DNA from: Streptomyces sp. NL15-2K
GTDB taxonomy: Bacteria; Actinomycetota; Actinomycetes; Streptomycetales; Streptomycetaceae
Direction of reading: 5' to 3'
Assembly (NCBI RefSeq): GCF_030551255.1
Contig: NZ_CP130630.1
Span: forward strand, 12,275,001 to 12,339,000
Length of the DNA stretch: 64,000 nt
The notes under the pieces are model-generated. The model was not told the origin of the DNA, searched no databases, and saw only the letters and a list, made by a program, of their open reading frames with translations. Positions 55,358 to 64,000 of this stretch are shown here, one piece after another. The stretch's first letter is position 1. Each line of letters starts with the position of its first letter. The position numbers and the translations under genes were made by a program.

Positions 55358-56659
55358 ATGACCGACACACTCCCGCCCCGGAGCAAGACCCGGGACCACT
55401 CACGAAGACTTCGGCGTACCGTCGCAGCCAGCACCGTCGGCAGCATCATCGAGTGGTACGACTTCATGTTGTACGGCACGGTCGCCGCACTGGTGTTCCC
55501 GACGCAGTTCTTCCCGTCGAGCGACCCGTTCGCCGCCACGATGCTCACCTTCTCGACCTTCTTCGTCGGCTTCGCGGCACGCCCGATCGGTGCGATCGTC
55601 TTCGGGCACCTCGGTGACCGGGCCGGGAGGAAGGCGGCTCTCATCAGCACGCTGGTGCTCATGGGGATCGGCACGGTCGGGGTCGGTCTCATCCCCGGCT
55701 ACGACTCGATCGGATTCTGGGCACCCGTCCTTCTCGTACTGATGAGAGCCCTGCAGGGCATCGGTATGGGCGGCGAGTGGGGCGGTGCGGTGCTCATGGC
55801 CGCTGAATCGGGTGACTCGCGACGGCGCGGCTTTCGCATCGGGTTTCCCCAAGCCTCGGCCATGTTCGGTGTCGCGATGGCCAACACGGTGGTGCTCGTG
55901 GTCGGAAACGTCGCGGGCGACGCGTTCGTCAGCTGGGCGTGGCGGCTGCCCTTCCTGGCCAGCATCGTGCTTGTCGTCCTCGGGTTCTGGATGCGGAAAG
56001 GGATCGTGGAGACAGCGGACTTCGCCGTCGTCAAGGAAGCCGGAACGGTCCACCGCGCCCCGGTGCTCAGCGCCTTGCGGTCGCATCCCTGGGAGATCAC
56101 GCTCGGTCTGTTCCTCAAGGTCGGCGAAATGGCCGCCGTGTTCGTCTTCATCACGTTCGTCTTCTCGTACGGCACCTCGGTGGGCAAGTTCGACCGCGAG
56201 CTGCTGCTTGCGCTTGTCGCCGGCGCGGCGATCATTTCCTCCCTCATCACGCCGCTCATGGGTGCGCTGGGCGACGCTTTCGGCCCCCGCCGGGTGTACC
56301 TGGTCGGCGCCGCGGGCATGGCCGTCATCTGCGTCGTCTACTTCGCGGCCATCAAGAGTGGGAACCCAGCCGCAGCGGCTCCGGTGATCCTGGTGTCTCT
56401 CGTGCCCTACGCGGCGATGTTCGCCAGCGAGGCTTCATTGATCACCGGACTGTTCCCTGCGCAGGTGCGTTACTCAGGTAGTTCCCTGGCCTTCAACCTC
56501 GCCGGGATCATCGGGGGCGGACCGGCGCCGCTCATCGCCACGGCGATTGCCGGCAGGTTCGACTCACCGTTCGCTTTGAGCGCCTACCTTCTGGTGACCG
56601 TGGGACTCGGCGTCACAGCGGTGATCTTGCTCGGCCGCAGGGAGGCCTCCCGTGTCTGA
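55358..56659 (+). CDS. MHS-family (MFS) metabolite:proton symporter
   Basis: The ATG at 55358 gives 433 residues with 12 membrane segments. The opening TVGSIIEWYDFMLYG and FFVGFAARPIGAIVFGHLGD, then RAGRKAALISTLVLMG, are hallmarks of the metabolite:H+ symporter group (shikimate, proline/betaine, aromatic or dicarboxylic acids). A long loop precedes the second half, and the protein ends ILLGRREASRV. It probably imports the organic acid handled by the operon. The next gene overlaps its end by 8 bp. Confidence 0.88.
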   Translation: MTDTLPPRSKTRDHSRRLRRTVAASTVGSIIEWYDFMLYGTVAALVFPTQFFPSSDPFAATMLTFSTFFVGFAARPIGAIVFGHLGDRAGRKAALISTLVLMGIGTVGVGLIPGYDSIGFWAPVLLVLMRALQGIGMGGEWGGAVLMAAESGDSRRRGFRIGFPQASAMFGVAMANTVVLVVGNVAGDAFVSWAWRLPFLASIVLVVLGFWMRKGIVETADFAVVKEAGTVHRAPVLSALRSHPWEITLGLFLKVGEMAAVFVFITFVFSYGTSVGKFDRELLLALVAGAAIISSLITPLMGALGDAFGPRRVYLVGAAGMAVICVVYFAAIKSGNPAAAAPVILVSLVPYAAMFASEASLITGLFPAQVRYSGSSLAFNLAGIIGGGPAPLIATAIAGRFDSPFALSAYLLVTVGLGVTAVILLGRREASRV

Positions 56660-57365
56660 AAAGCGAAGCACCCCCGCCGAGGTGCTCGTCATCGCGCCGC
56701 GGGACGCGCCCTTCGTAGCGGGTTCAGCCGCTGACCCATCGGTTCACGAGGCCGCACTCGACGACATCGCAACTGCGGATCTGTTCGCCGACCTCGCCGA
56801 CTCGCAGCACCCGCTGCTGCACCGCACGCTCGATCGGCTTCCGGTTGCCGGCGAGTGCGAGCCGCTGCCCCAGGTCGTGGCACTGACCATCGGATACATG
56901 TCGCGCTACCAGAGCGAGCTCGCCGCCGCGAGTGAACCGGTGGTCGTGTCCTCGCCATTGCTGGCGGTGCCGACTCTTCTTGCGGCGATCGCCCCGGACC
57001 GTTCCATCCTGCTGGTATACGCCGACTCACGACTCGCTTCGGCTGCCGACGTGCCCGGCGTCGCCGAGGAGGATGCCGGCCGCCTTCTCGTTGCGGGGCT
57101 CGAGGGCCCCGGGCCGTTCCGCCGCGCCGTGATCGAACGAGCAGAGGCGTTCGACGACGCTGCCATCCTGAGGCAGATCGAGGGGGTCGTCGCCGAATTC
57201 ATGGCTTCGCATCGTGTTGGTGCGGTGGTGCTGGAATGCGGAGAAATGGCGAGCATCGCCAGCCGGTTGCGTGAGCGGATCACAGTGCCCGTGGTCGATT
57301 ACCATCTTGTCATCGACTTCTTCCGGAGAGCGAGCAGAAAGGGGCCATCGACCGACGTCGCCTGA
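56652..57365 (+). CDS. Asp/Glu racemase-fold enzyme with only the C-terminal cysteine (decarboxylase-like)
   Basis: A GTG at 56652 gives 237 residues. The fold is that of Asp/Glu/hydantoin racemases and AroM-like proteins: ALTIGYMSRYQSELA at the first active-site strand, VVSSPLLAVPTLLAAI, and AVVLECGEMASIASRL with the second active-site Cys. The first strand lacks the usual Cys, as in arylmalonate decarboxylase, which keeps only the C-terminal one. A decarboxylase or isomerase acting on the imported acid is therefore more likely than a two-base racemase. Last gene of the operon. Confidence 0.75.
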   Translation: MSEKRSTPAEVLVIAPRDAPFVAGSAADPSVHEAALDDIATADLFADLADSQHPLLHRTLDRLPVAGECEPLPQVVALTIGYMSRYQSELAAASEPVVVSSPLLAVPTLLAAIAPDRSILLVYADSRLASAADVPGVAEEDAGRLLVAGLEGPGPFRRAVIERAEAFDDAAILRQIEGVVAEFMASHRVGAVVLECGEMASIASRLRERITVPVVDYHLVIDFFRRASRKGPSTDVA

Positions 57366-57454
57366 GTAGGTCCGGGGCGGTCAGGCTCACGGACCGGTGC
57401 CCGGCCCAGCTCTCCGCGTGGCCTGACTCGACGGTTTGGCAATCCACCGGCTTG

Positions 57455-57905
57455 TCACGGGGCCTTGGCCGGGTATTCGGTCCACTGCCGGATCGGCGAC
57501 TGTCGGATCTCCGACACCGTTCGCTCCTCCTCGACGGCCGGTTCGGCGCGGGCGTCTGCCGTGGCCCGGTGCTGGTAGTAGCCGGAGCGGGAGACGCCCA
57601 GGACCCGACAGATCCGCTTCACGCTGAAGGCGGCGCGGTTCTTGGAGACGAAGTCCCAGCGGCGGGGGCTCACTTCACCCACCGAGCGAAATAGGCGGCT
57701 GCCCGGCGCAGGATCTCACGCTCCAGCTGCCACTCCGTCTCCGCCAGTAGCCGGGCGTTCTGCGCCCGCAACCGGACCAGTTCCTCAGCCGGACTCCCGC
57801 CGGCCTCGCGGCGCTCGGTCAGTGCCTGGGACTCGTTTTCCTTGCGGACCCACGTCCTCAGCGACTCGTCGGTGATGCCGAGGTCCGCCGCGTATGTGCG
57901 CTCCC
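57455..57905 (-). pseudogene. IS3-family OrfA/OrfB remnant
   Basis: From about 57905 the reverse strand reads RTYAADLGITDESLRTWVRK, then AEELVRLRAQNARLLAETEW and LEREILRRAAAYFARW, the end of OrfA. OrfB then starts in another frame, with FVSKNRAAFSVKRICRVLGV, SRSGYYQHRATADARAEP and VEEERTVSEIR, after which the match is lost near 57490. Only the N-terminus of the integrase part remains. OrfA is fused in frame to a TniA fragment. Confidence 0.7.
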
Positions 57906-58440
57906 GCCCGGCCTCCAGCACCTCTCGAAGGGCGGCCACCACCCGCTCATCCGCACGCCCCAGGACGGACCGCGGCCGGATGGCCCGGTGGTCCACCAGC
58001 CCCCACACCCCTTCCCAGCGGTAACGGGCCCGCATCCGCCGCACTGTCACCGCGCTGGTCGACATCCCCGCCGCCGACAGCTCCGCCGCCTTCGCCTCCT
58101 CCCGCTGCGCCAGCGTCCGGTCTGCGGGTCATACTCCGCCCGCGGCGGACCTGCCGCACCGGACCCGCCCGGCCGCCCCGTCTCCACCTCCCGCACATGC
58201 CGCTCCCAGACAAGCGCCCGTTCCCGCACCGCCTCGGGCAAGGACTCCAGCCAGCCCAGCGGCGGCACCCCGGACACTCCCGGCGCATCCAGGACTTTGA
58301 ACCCCGCATCGGCGAACAGCAGCGACAGCAAAACCGGCCGCTACCTCACCGTCCTCGGCGACCAGCCGCACCTGACCGTCAGTAAGGGCCGCCACCGTCC
58401 AGGTACGTCCCCCCCAACCGCACCTGGCACCCCAGCTCCA
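57906..58440 (-). pseudogene. TniA-like transposase N-terminal fragment
   Basis: Pieces in several frames read in order as the start of a TniA-like transposase: LTDGQVRLVAEDGEVA, VSGVPPLGWLESLPEAVRER, ALVWERHVREVETGRPGGSG, then VTVRRMRARYRWEGVWGLVD and LGRADERVVAALREVLEAG. They match the N-terminus of the TniA gene at 60977-63054. The rest was replaced by the IS3 remnant. Confidence 0.6.
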
Positions 58441-58473
58441 CCACCGGCCTGCCCGGCATCCCGCTGCCCGCCC

Positions 58474-58746
58474 TCACTTTGCCGCCTGCGCCCACACCGG
58501 CATCCGCTCATGCATCGCCGCCCCCAGGTCCGCCGCCAGCCGTCCCGCCCATAGGGCATGGAACAGCGCGGGAAGCACTACCAGCGGATCCCCGATCCTG
58601 CGTACGCCCTCCCACAGCGGCGCGGGCTCGGCGAACGCCTCCTGCAGTGCCGCAGCCAGCAACTGACCACCGTGGTGCCGCGGGTGCCGGTATCCGGCCA
58701 GCCAGGTCATATTGCGCCGGTAGACCGAATCGACAGGCCCGAGCAC
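58474..58746 (-). pseudogene. TnsA-like endonuclease subunit, C-terminal fragment
   Basis: The frame reads MTWLAGYRHPRHHGGQLLAA, then FAEPAPLWEGVRRIGDPLVV and LPALFHALWAGRLAADLG, which resembles the C-terminal end of actinobacterial TnsA-like heteromeric transposase subunits. The catalytic N-terminal domain is absent. It lies directly upstream of the TniA fragment, the order expected in a Tn7-like operon. Confidence 0.5.
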
Positions 58747-59034
58747 CCAGTACCGCCAGCCCGCCGCCGTACAGATTTTGTGGCGTACCTGTCGTGCAGG
58801 CTAATTGATCTTGGTTGTGACCTGCTGTTGCTCAGCTGTACTGAGTGGTACGTCTGTATTCCAGGGGAGGATTACGCCGGGCCGAGGCGTTGGCGATGGG
58901 CGATACGTGGGTTGAGCTGGCCGTGTTGCTCTGCGCAGTGAGCTGAGCGTCATGCCAGCTTTTGCGCAGTGTGGTCGGCGCGCCTGTAGGCAGGGGGAGT
59001 TGGCGGCTGTTCCCGGCTGGTGCAAGCGGGTTGT

Positions 59035-59946
59035 TCAGCGGGCGTACAGGCGTTGCCAGAGCAGGTCGTGGTCGGCGGGTGCGAGGCGGGGCAGCCGGAG
59101 GCGGTCGGCCAGGCGGTGGAGGAAGGCGGTCTGCTGCGCGCGTGTCAGGGGGTGCGAGGGCAGGCGGTCAAGGGCAGCGGCGAGGATGAGGGTCTCGGGG
59201 TGGATGACCAGGCTCCGGCAGGTCAGAGCTGGGGAGGCCGGGCCTGGAGGGATGTGGGGGTTGGCGTTGGTGAGGCGGTCAAGGCGTGTGAGCCACCGCT
59301 GGTGCAGGTGCTGTTGGTGGTCGTACCAGCGTGTCGTGATCGTCGATGCCCAGCTCAGGGAGGCCGTCGTCGCGCGGCGGGCTGTGGGGCGGGGCCGGGT
59401 GAGCTCGGGGACAGGGCGGATGTCGAGCGGGGCGGGCTGCCGGGAGTCGCTGGAAGCCTGCTGGTGGCGGGTGCAGATCATGATCCGGGGCGAGTTGGAC
59501 ACTGGGTGGATCCACGCGAGGGCGGCTTGGTGCGGGCTGCGGCGGATGGTGCAGGCGGTGCACGCCGGTAGCGGCTGCACGGCGGGCGGGACGGGCTGCC
59601 AGCGGGCGATGGCGGCGCGGGCCATGCCGATGGAGGCGGGTGGGGGCTGACGGGCCAGCGCGCGGGCGAGGTGTGCGGGCGGGATGCGGGTGAAGGCGGA
59701 CAGGCGGTGAGCGGCTTCGGCGCTGAGGTGGATGTCGGTGGCGGGCGGGGACGCGAAGGTACCGGTGGTGGCGATGTTCAGGCCGTCGAGGAGCTGGGCG
59801 GCGGTCAGTTGGTAGGTGCCTGCGAGGCGGGTGAGGTAGGAGGCTGCTGACTCGCGGGGCAGGGGCCTGGTCCGCAGGGCGCCGGGCTGGGACGGCCACA
59901 TCGTGCGTGCCCGCACCACAGGGCTGCTCCAGGCGTGCGCGGTCAC
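59035..59946 (-). CDS. tniQ: TniQ/TnsD-like target-selection protein
   Basis: A GTG at 59946 overlaps the TniB stop and gives 303 residues. The N-terminal TniQ domain has RTRPLPRESAASYLTRLAG and TAAQLLDGLNIATTGTFASP. A zinc-finger-like cluster follows (PACTACTIRR, then MICTRHQQA). The C-terminal half is helical, with HPLTRAQQTAFLHRLADRL. TniQ proteins bind target DNA or recruit the ATPase to it. It is the last gene of a TniA-TniB-TniQ operon. DNA at 58747-59034 after it may hold an element end but shows no clear repeats. Confidence 0.78.
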   Translation of the reverse strand: MTAHAWSSPVVRARTMWPSQPGALRTRPLPRESAASYLTRLAGTYQLTAAQLLDGLNIATTGTFASPPATDIHLSAEAAHRLSAFTRIPPAHLARALARQPPPASIGMARAAIARWQPVPPAVQPLPACTACTIRRSPHQAALAWIHPVSNSPRIMICTRHQQASSDSRQPAPLDIRPVPELTRPRPTARRATTASLSWASTITTRWYDHQQHLHQRWLTRLDRLTNANPHIPPGPASPALTCRSLVIHPETLILAAALDRLPSHPLTRAQQTAFLHRLADRLRLPRLAPADHDLLWQRLYAR

Positions 59947-60980
59947 CGGCTGCTGGGTCGGGTGCGGCGGCTCGTCGGGGTTCGGGGCCGGTAGTGCTCC
60001 TCGGCGAGGTGGTCCAGCGCGATGGAGTCCAGCAGTGTCTTGGTGATGCGTTCTTGGCCGTCGAGGATGGCTTCGATGGCCGCCTGGCGGATGAGGCGGG
60101 AGAGGCTGCCGATGCGTCCAGCGGTCCGTTCGTGCAGGTAGGGGGCGAGCCTCGGCAGGCTGCCGGTGCGGTGGGCGTGCAGGTCGAGGGCCGCTTCCAG
60201 CGCGGCGATGAGTTCACGGAACGGCTCGCGTGATCCGGCGCGGGCGGGCAGTGCCCCGCAGTCGATGAGTGAGGCGCGTCCGGCCAGTTGCGCGCCGCGG
60301 ACCCCGCTGAAGACGGTGCTGGTGGTGACGTCGATGCCCGCGTACACGAACGTGGCGCCGACGCGCTCGGTGAGGTCCTTGAGCCAGTCGGCGGCCTCCG
60401 CTCCGCTGGAGCTGCGGGGGTTGAGCCGGTGGATCTCGTCGATCAGCACCAGTTTCACTCCGGCCGCGGTGTAGGTGTGGCAGACGGCGGTCGTGATCTG
60501 CGCGGTGGTCATGCGGGTGGTGACGGGGATACCGAGATAGCGGGCGAACTCGCAGGCCAGGGTCTTGGCGGTGGCGCCGGGCGGAACCAGCACATACGCC
60601 ACGGGCACGCTGGTGTCGCCCGGGGCGGCGCGGCGGGTGTGGGCCAGGTGGCAGGTCCGGCCGACCTCGAGCAGGGCGGTGGTCTTGCCGGTGGTGGCCG
60701 GCCCGGTGACGATCAGGGACGGTCGGGCGGTGACGCTCTGGCTGCGGCCGAGGATCATCAGCGTGCGCACGTTGCGCGAGAGGCTTTCGATGGCCGGGGT
60801 ACGCACGGTGACGAACTGCGAGTGGTAGGCCAGGCGTTCCTCCAACGAGCGTGCCGGCTGGCCCGGTTGCGGGGGAGCGGGCGGGGCGGTGTGGGCGAAC
60901 CGGGCGAACGCATCGAACGTGGTGACCGTCCCGGGGGAGGCATCCTCGGCGGCGGGCGTGGTGTGGGGGCTGGTGGTCAC
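59943..60980 (-). CDS. tniB: TniB-like AAA+ ATPase
   Basis: The 345-residue ATPase has a start overlapping the TniA stop and a stop overlapping TniQ. Walker A is IVTGPATTGKTTALLEVG, Walker B is VKLVLIDEIHRLNPR, sensor-like ATFVYAGIDVTTS follows, and the C-terminal lid contains RIGSLSRLIRQAAIEAI. As in Tn5053/Tn7 systems it would hydrolyse ATP, coat target DNA and contact the transposase and TniQ. The frame is intact. It is only distantly like the ATPases of the 45.7-50.7 kb module. Confidence 0.87.
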   Translation of the reverse strand: MTTSPHTTPAAEDASPGTVTTFDAFARFAHTAPPAPPQPGQPARSLEERLAYHSQFVTVRTPAIESLSRNVRTLMILGRSQSVTARPSLIVTGPATTGKTTALLEVGRTCHLAHTRRAAPGDTSVPVAYVLVPPGATAKTLACEFARYLGIPVTTRMTTAQITTAVCHTYTAAGVKLVLIDEIHRLNPRSSSGAEAADWLKDLTERVGATFVYAGIDVTTSTVFSGVRGAQLAGRASLIDCGALPARAGSREPFRELIAALEAALDLHAHRTGSLPRLAPYLHERTAGRIGSLSRLIRQAAIEAILDGQERITKTLLDSIALDHLAEEHYRPRTPTSRRTRPSSR

Positions 60981-63054
60981 CAGTGCTCGGCCTCCTCAAA
61001 GGCGTCATACAGCGCGTAGCGGCCCACAGGCGGGGAGAGCTCCTCGCCCTCGGCGAGGTGCCCGTCAGCGTCAGGGGAGTGGGCTTCGAGAGCGTCGAGA
61101 CTGTCCTCGGCCCGTATGTCGTCATCTGCCGTCTGCACCGTGCTTGTCGCCGCCGCGTGGCGCGCCGCTGCTGCGGAGGGTGTGCCGGTGCCGGGCAGGG
61201 GGCGGGCCCGCCGCAGGACCTGGTCGGCTGCTTCGGCCAGGTCGGCCTCGTGCCGCTCGCGGTCTGCGCGCTGGTGGAGGGTGCCGCGGATGTGGCGCCA
61301 GGCGGTCTCGCTCATCGGGGCATGGACGTGGTCGCGGTGGATCCACGGGATCTCGTGCAGGCGTCCGTCGGGCAGGCGGATGTAGACCTGCCGCACGTCG
61401 TGCGGGTTGAGGTGGACCTCCCACTTGCCGCCGGGATGGGTGGGACAGAGCCGGCCGCGGTGCTCGTTCAGGATGGCGTGGTCGTAGGTGCGGTAGTTGA
61501 TACGGATGCCCCGGCCGGTGACGGGGTTGAAGCGCACGGGCAGCAGTTCCGTGTAGTCGGCCCCGGTCAGCGGCAGCGGCACGTACCCGGAGGTGCCCAG
61601 CAGTGCGCTCCACATCTCGTTCGGGGCCAGCGCCTTCTTCGGCAGGACCGGGTGGCGCAGCCCGTCGTGGGGGCGGTGCTGCCAGCACGCGGTGACCCAC
61701 TCATCCAGCAGCTCCTGCAGCTGAGCCACGGTGAAGTGCGCCTCGTCCTCCACCGCGTGACCGCGCTCGAGGACGTGGGAGCCGGTGTAACCGGCGACGT
61801 GCTGCGCGAACAGCGAGTTGATACTCCCGAACGTCCGCTCGACGGCACCCTTGGCGGCCGGCGAGCGCGGCGGGGCGGGCTGCACACTGACGCCCAGGGT
61901 CTCGCAGGCGGCCAGGAACGCGGCGGAGACGAACACCCGCCCACGGTCGATGATGATCGTCTCGGGCACCGCCACCGCCGGCCGCGCCGCTGCCTGCTCA
62001 GGGCGCGCAGTAGCGAGAGCGAGCAGCCGGTCGTAGGGGATGGCCGCATGGGCCAAGTGCAGATGTTCGAGCAGTGGGCTGCGCCGGGTGGGGCACGGCC
62101 ATCTCCGCCAGCAGCAGGGCCGCGTCCACCGCCTGGGTGCTCTCCTCGCGCAGCACGGCCGCCACCACCGACCGCGTCGCCACATCCAGGGCGATGGTCA
62201 GCTCCGGGCGTACCGGGCGGCCGTCCTCGCCCACGGCCATCACATCCAGCCGGGTGGTGTCGACCTGCACCAGCTCGCCCGGCCGCAGCGCCATCGTCGG
62301 CGTGAACGGTCGCGTCGGCGTGGTGGTGGCGGTGCGGGCGGGGCGGCCGGGATGCTCCAGCGGGTCGGCCAGTACCCGCACCAGCCGGTTGAACGTCGAC
62401 GGCGCAGGCAGCGCTACGGCGCCCGGCCCGTGGGTGTCGGCCAGGATCTGCCCGGTCAGCTGTCGCAGCCCCTTCAGCGTGCCCTTGGACCGGCCGCGCT
62501 GGCGGCGCAGCGCCTCCAGCACGGCGGCCACCACCCGCTCATCAGCTCGCCCCCGTCGCACGGCTCCGCCTGCTGGCGGGGGATCAGCCCCATCAGACCG
62601 TGGGCGCGGTAGGCGCGCACGCGGCGCACGGTGGCCCCGGCTCACCTTCGTCAGGGGAGCCCAGCCGGGCCAGTTCTTCGGCCTTGGCCTGCTCCCGCTC
62701 GGCCATCGACGTGCGCTGCGGGTCGTACTCGGGCCGCGGCATCCCGCTGCTTGCCGGGCCGTCGGGCAGCCCGGTCTCGATCTCGCGGATGTGCCGCTGC
62801 CAGGCCAGGGCCCGCTCTCGCTCCCGCTCGGGCACCGTCTCCAGCAGCCCCCACGGCGGCACGGCGGCGGCCGGGGAGCCCGCCACGGTGAACGTGAGGT
62901 CGGCGAAGAGGAACGAGGCCAGCATCGACGCGGTCTGCCCCTGCTCGTCGACCAGCGTCACCGACGCCCCCATCAGGGCGACCACCTGCCAGGGCCGGCT
63001 CTGGAAAGTCACATACGCGCCCAGCTTCACCTGCCTGCTGCTGCCGGCGGCCAC
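60977..63054 (-). pseudogene. tniA: TniA/TnsB-like DDE transposase, several frameshifts
   Basis: Reading from 63054: VKLGAYVTFQSRPWQVVALM, EREQAKAEELARLGSPDEG. After shifts near 62635 and 62560: RADERVVAALEAL-like ADERVVAAVLEALRRQRG, then LVQVDTTRLDVMAVGEDG (first Asp). After a shift near 62095: HLAHAAIPYDRLLALA, ETIIIDRGRVFVSAAFL (second Asp) and AAKGAVERTFGSINSLFAQH (Glu), then the Mu-type barrel and tail to the stop at 60977. Restored length is about 690 residues. All catalytic residues are present. Lesions may be real or assembly errors. Confidence 0.78.
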
Positions 63055-63183
63055 GGGCGGCCCGGGCGGGCGGGCGCGCTCACCACTGCCCGGCCTCCGC
63101 CTGCGCGTCCCACACCGACCGCGGGCCCTTCTCGCTTGCCCGGCGTCCCTGCACGGACACCTCCGCCACGCCCGGGCCCTCCG

Positions 63184-64000
63184 TCAAGGACCAAGCTGGC
63201 GCGGCCGCTTCGGTCTCTCTGCGCGCTGCTCGGCTGTGCCGGAGTCGTCGACCGGTGACGTCGGCTGGTTTCCGGGCCGGCGGGTGCGGGCGGTGACCGT
63301 CTGCGCGGTGCGCTGGTGCACGGTGGCGTCGAAGGGCCGCAGGCTGAGGGTGCTGTCCGTCCAGGCCAGCGGGTGCAGGTCTCCGTCGGGCAGCCGGATG
63401 TGCACCTGCCGCACGTCGTAGGGGTGGTGGTGCACCTCCCACCGGCCGTCGTCCGTGGTGGGGCAGGACCGCCCACGGTGCTCATCCAGACAGGTGGCGT
63501 CGTAGCGGCGCCGCCCCAGCCGGATGCCCGCCTCGGTGACCGCATGCCGCCCCGCGGGCAGCAGTTCGGCGAAGTGCCGGGCCCCCAGCGGCAGCGGCAC
63601 CACTCCGGCGGCACCCAGCAGCACCTGCCACATCTCATCCGGGCTCAGCACCGCCCGGGGCATCAGCGGGTGCCGCAACGCCTCCTGGTGGGTGTGCCAC
63701 ACGGCGGTGATCCACTCATCCAGCACATCCTGAGGTGCAGCATGCTCAGCACGGCTTGCGGCTGCCCCAGGCCGTCATCGCCGGGCCCGGCCGGCCGGGC
63801 GGCGCGGCCACCCCGGCGGCATGCCGGGTGAACAGCCCGGCGAGCACCCGGACGGTTTCCGCAACCGCCCGGCCCCCCTGCCGCGCCGAGACGGCCTCCA
63901 GGCTGACACCGAGGCTTTCGCACACGCTGAGCAACCATATGCCTGGCTGTCGCCGGATCGAAGACCAGCGTCTCGGACGGCCACCGGCCGCACCGCCGCC
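63184..64000 (-). pseudogene. Second TniA-like transposase, C-terminal part, runs off the window
   Basis: The frame from 63726 reads MLDEWITAVWHTHQEALRHP, LSPDEMWQVLLGAAGVVPLP and RRYDATCLDEHRGRSCPT, parallel to the C-terminal half of the TniA gene beside it. Upstream, in another frame, CESLGVSLEAVSARQGGRAV and RVLAGLFTRHAAGV take the place of the second-Asp/Glu region, but the Glu context is degraded. It stands just upstream of, and in tandem with, the main TniA gene. Confidence 0.6.

Noticed and set aside
60983..62305. A 440-codon forward frame opposite TniA
   Set aside because: It lacks any domain and overlaps the conserved transposase core on the other strand, so it is a shadow.
1..64000. 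CRISPR arrays, tRNA and rRNA genes
   Set aside because: No regularly spaced repeats of 25-40 bp and no tRNA- or rRNA-like stretches were recognised by eye. A tRNA scan would settle it.

Overview
The window is high-GC DNA with GTG/TTG starts, GTGA/ATGA gene overlaps and actinobacterial gene families. It reads as accessory DNA of a Streptomyces or close relative. A full-length gene for a telomere terminal protein (tpg, 50761-51318) and the density of transposons point to a linear plasmid or a chromosome arm. The replicon type is an inference.

Layout. 1-6.8 kb: a partial phosphotransferase, a broken secreted protein combining a CdtB-like nuclease, an SGNH hydrolase and GH43 domains, then gene debris. 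6.8-10.3 kb: two identical IS1182-type copies in tandem. 10.3-12.9 kb: an FtsK/TraB fragment, a cupin, a GlxA-type regulator and a frameshifted orphan. 12.9-20.5 kb: an IS21-family element whose istA is split exactly by a 4.35 kb Tn554-like element. The IS21 also seems to carry an acetyltransferase. 20.5-25 kb: a Mu-type transposase fragment, a frameshifted peptide ABC transporter ATPase and a basic amino acid decarboxylase. 25-30 kb: an IS256 element and a GH78 rhamnosidase-like enzyme with a divergent TetR regulator. 30-37 kb: ISL3, ParA, integrase-like, IS630, IS110 and Tn554-like remnants, plus a small-gene operon interrupted by IS630. 37-39.7 kb: a TetR/MFS pair and a ligase fragment. 39.8-43.7 kb: an operon for a phytoene synthase-like/cis-prenyltransferase fusion with DUF6114, DUF6230 and a membrane protein. 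44-45.4 kb: an AlbA_2 protein broken at a run of ten G. 45.5-50.7 kb: a four-gene Mu/Tn7-like transposition module. 50.7-52.7 kb: tpg and debris. 53-57.4 kb: an intact operon (MOSC protein, ferredoxin-type reductase, MHS transporter, Asp/Glu racemase-fold enzyme) controlled by a divergent XRE-cupin regulator, with the same palindrome at two sites. 57.4-64 kb: IS3, TnsA-like and TniA fragments, then a TniA-TniB-TniQ module and a second TniA that runs off the window.

The strongest candidates for an undescribed system are the four-gene transposition module at 45.7-50.7 kb and the prenyl-transferase fusion operon. In the module, one AAA+ ATPase carries the same N-terminal helix-turn-helix domain as its partner transposase. 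Many genes carry one or two single-base frameshifts, several of them in G or C runs, so some pseudogene calls may reflect assembly errors. Function statements come from motif recognition by eye. No database search was possible.
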